Below, one piece after another: positions 7,158-8,521 of a DNA stretch of 8,521 nt. Where the stretch lies: NCBI GenBank assembly GCA_003232715.1, contig QIJG01000169.1:1-8521 (forward strand). The letters are read 5' to 3'. Every line of letters starts with the position of its first letter. The first letter of the stretch is position 1. The position numbers were made by a program, and so were the translations under genes. This DNA is from Nitrospirota bacterium. Lineage in GTDB: Bacteria; Nitrospirota; Thermodesulfovibrionia; Thermodesulfovibrionales; JdFR-85. The notes beneath the pieces are model-generated. The model was not told the origin of the DNA and ran no database searches. It saw nothing but the letters and a program-made list of their open reading frames with translations.

Positions 7158-7158
7158 A
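7147..7158 (+). other. hypF: Frameshift junction inside hypF
   Basis: AAACACCAATAA holds the junction. The upstream frame reads K-H-Q-stop. From 7153 the +1 frame reads N-K-P-F-A-M-M, the next conserved HypF block. The E. coli protein as remembered reads RKHRPAKPLAVM here, so an intact gene would need two codons (Arg-Pro) where only one base is left: about five bases are missing. No classical programmed-shift slippery heptamer is evident. Confidence 0.8.
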
Positions 7159-7167
7159 CCTTTTGCA

Positions 7168-8521
7168 ATGATGGCCCCTGATATGGATACCGTAAGAGGA
7201 TTCTGCCATGTAACCGATGCTGAAGCTCAGCTTATGATCTCCCGCCGGAGACCGATAGTGCTCCTGAAAAAAAAACCTGACTGCATACTGCCGGAAGGAG
7301 TGGCTCCAAAAAACCGGTGTCTTGGTTTTATGCTCCCCTATACCCCGCTTCACCACCTCCTTTTTTTCTATCCGGAAAGGGACGGAGAAGGAGCAGGGAG
7401 ACCGAACTTCCGTTGCCTGATAATGACGAGTGGAAACCTTTCGGAAGAACCGATAATACATGAAAATGAGGCTGCAACGGAGGGGCTTGCAGGGATTGCA
7501 GATGCATTTTTACTGCATAACAGGGATATATTCATGAGGGTGGATGATTCGGTTATACGAGCAAACTTTTTTATCCGCCGCTCAAGGGGCTACGTGCCGG
7601 AGGCAATAGCGCTTGGAGAGACAGGGCCTGAGGTGCTTGGCGTAGGTGCGGACCTGAAAAACACATTTACCCTGACCAGGGATGCCTATGCAATACCGAG
7701 TCAGCATATCGGTGATATGGGAAATTTTGAGACCCTGAAATTCTTTGAGGAAACACTTGAAAACCTAAAATCACTGTACAGGATCAACCCAATTGCCATA
7801 GCCTGTGACATGCATCCAGGGTATTATTCGACAAGGTGGGCAGAGGCTCAACCTTTAGAGGGGCTGAAGGTACAACATCACCATGCACATGTGGCCTCTG
7901 TCATGGCAGAGGCAGGGCTGAAGAACAAGGTTATAGGGATAGCCCTTGACGGCTCCGGCTACGGGACTGACGGCAATATCTGGGGCAGTGAGTTTCTGAT
8001 TGCCGACCTTAACGGGTTTAAACGTCTCTGTCACTTCAATTACATGGCGCTTCCCGGCGGCGAGATGGCAATAAGGGAGCCCTGGAGAATAGCCCTGGGC
8101 TGGCTGCAGGAGGTGACCGGAGGGGATGCCTTGCAGTACATTGAGAGAATCGGCTTTCTGAACCACTACGGCGAAGAGAGAATCAAGAATGTGTTGAGGC
8201 TTGTTGAGCTGCCAGAGTTTACCCCCTGTAGCTCGGGCGCCGGAAGATTGTTTGATGCCGTGGCTGCAATTACCGGTATAACCGATACAAACACCTATGA
8301 AGCAGAGGCGGCAACAGCGCTTGAGTCTTGTGCTGCAGAAGGTATTGCTGAAGATTACCCTGTGGATATAAAGTTTGCCGACCCCATGGTGGTGGACTTC
8401 TCCTTTACATTGCTGAGGATATTGGAGGAGATGACGTCCGGAACCGGCAGGGAGATTATATCCGCGCGGTTTCATAATACCATCATCACGGCTATAATAA
8501 GGGTGGTAAATAAACTCCATA
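7168..8521 (+). CDS. hypF: Carbamoyltransferase HypF, C-terminal part, running off the right edge
   Basis: This frame is open from 7153 to the window end; ATG 7168 is the first formal start but has no ribosome binding site, so it is most likely the detached second part of hypF and not an independent gene. Seen, counting from 7168: the rest of the YrdC-like domain with RRRPIVLLKK (about 26-35), TSGNLS (87-92) and RRSRGY (137-142). The Kae1-like carbamoyltransferase domain follows, with GADLKNTF (160-167), HPGY (216-219), the metal-binding HHHAH (237-241), LDGSGYGTDGNIWG (260-273) and SSGAGRLFDA (355-364). The two parts together reach about 700 residues against about 750 in E. coli, so roughly the last 50-70 residues, including the GGV-x-N region, lie beyond the edge. 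All catalytic motifs look intact and undecayed on both sides of the shift, which favours a recent lesion or a sequence error over an old pseudogene. Confidence 0.87.
   Translation, partial: MMAPDMDTVRGFCHVTDAEAQLMISRRRPIVLLKKKPDCILPEGVAPKNRCLGFMLPYTPLHHLLFFYPERDGEGAGRPNFRCLIMTSGNLSEEPIIHENEAATEGLAGIADAFLLHNRDIFMRVDDSVIRANFFIRRSRGYVPEAIALGETGPEVLGVGADLKNTFTLTRDAYAIPSQHIGDMGNFETLKFFEETLENLKSLYRINPIAIACDMHPGYYSTRWAEAQPLEGLKVQHHHAHVASVMAEAGLKNKVIGIALDGSGYGTDGNIWGSEFLIADLNGFKRLCHFNYMALPGGEMAIREPWRIALGWLQEVTGGDALQYIERIGFLNHYGEERIKNVLRLVELPEFTPCSSGAGRLFDAVAAITGITDTNTYEAEAATALESCAAEGIAEDYPVDIKFADPMVVDFSFTLLRILEEMTSGTGREIISARFHNTIITAIIRVVNKLH

Noticed and set aside
7855..8520. 221-codon minus-strand reading frame at the right edge
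   Set aside because: Antisense to the Kae1-like domain of hypF, whose HHHAH and LDGSGYGTDG motifs are unmistakable on the plus strand.

Overview
The window carries five genes on the minus strand (1-6259) and one broken or mis-sequenced gene on the plus strand (6420 to the right edge), separated by a 160-bp divergent promoter region. The content suggests an anaerobic bacterium. It has an oxygen-sensitive 2-hydroxyacyl-CoA dehydratase-activase type protein and a [NiFe]-hydrogenase maturation factor. The genes use AGG/AGA for arginine and ATA for isoleucine heavily, and there is a tiny COX24-type basic protein gene. This mix fits Nitrospirota or a related anaerobic, Desulfobacterota-like lineage, but that is an inference from style and not a phylogenetic result.

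Minus strand, in the direction of transcription. (1) 6259-2063 encodes a 1398-residue fusion: two complete activase (BcrA/BadF/HgdC-type ASKHA ATPase) domains in tandem, a four-cysteine segment, a DUF2229/COG3580-like region and a COG3581-like region. It looks like an ATP-driven low-potential electron-transfer device on one chain. No separate dehydratase alpha/beta genes lie beside it in the window. (2) 2020-1934 encodes a 28-residue, very basic peptide of the AURKAIP1/COX24 (DUF1713) type, probably a small ribosomal protein. It is easily missed. (3) 1826-1602 is a small coiled-coil protein. (4) 1602-574 is an alpha/beta-hydrolase (lipase-like). (5) 574 to the left edge is a membrane-anchored GAF-domain sensor, truncated by the window. 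Genes 3, 4 and 5 overlap by one base at each junction (TAATG, TGATG) and are probably translationally coupled.

Plus strand. hypF starts at 6420. Acylphosphatase, zinc-finger and the first part of the YrdC-like domain are in one frame until a stop at 7155-7157. The rest of the YrdC-like domain and most of the Kae1-like carbamoyltransferase domain continue without a stop in the +1 frame from about 7153 to the window edge. Comparison with the E. coli HypF sequence as I remember it indicates that about five bases are missing at about 7152. This is either a real disabling indel or a sequence error.

The most interesting points are the double-activase fusion with no visible partner, the mini COX24-like gene with its odd start context and A8 run, the hypF frameshift, and the coupled coiled-coil/lipase/GAF-sensor cassette.
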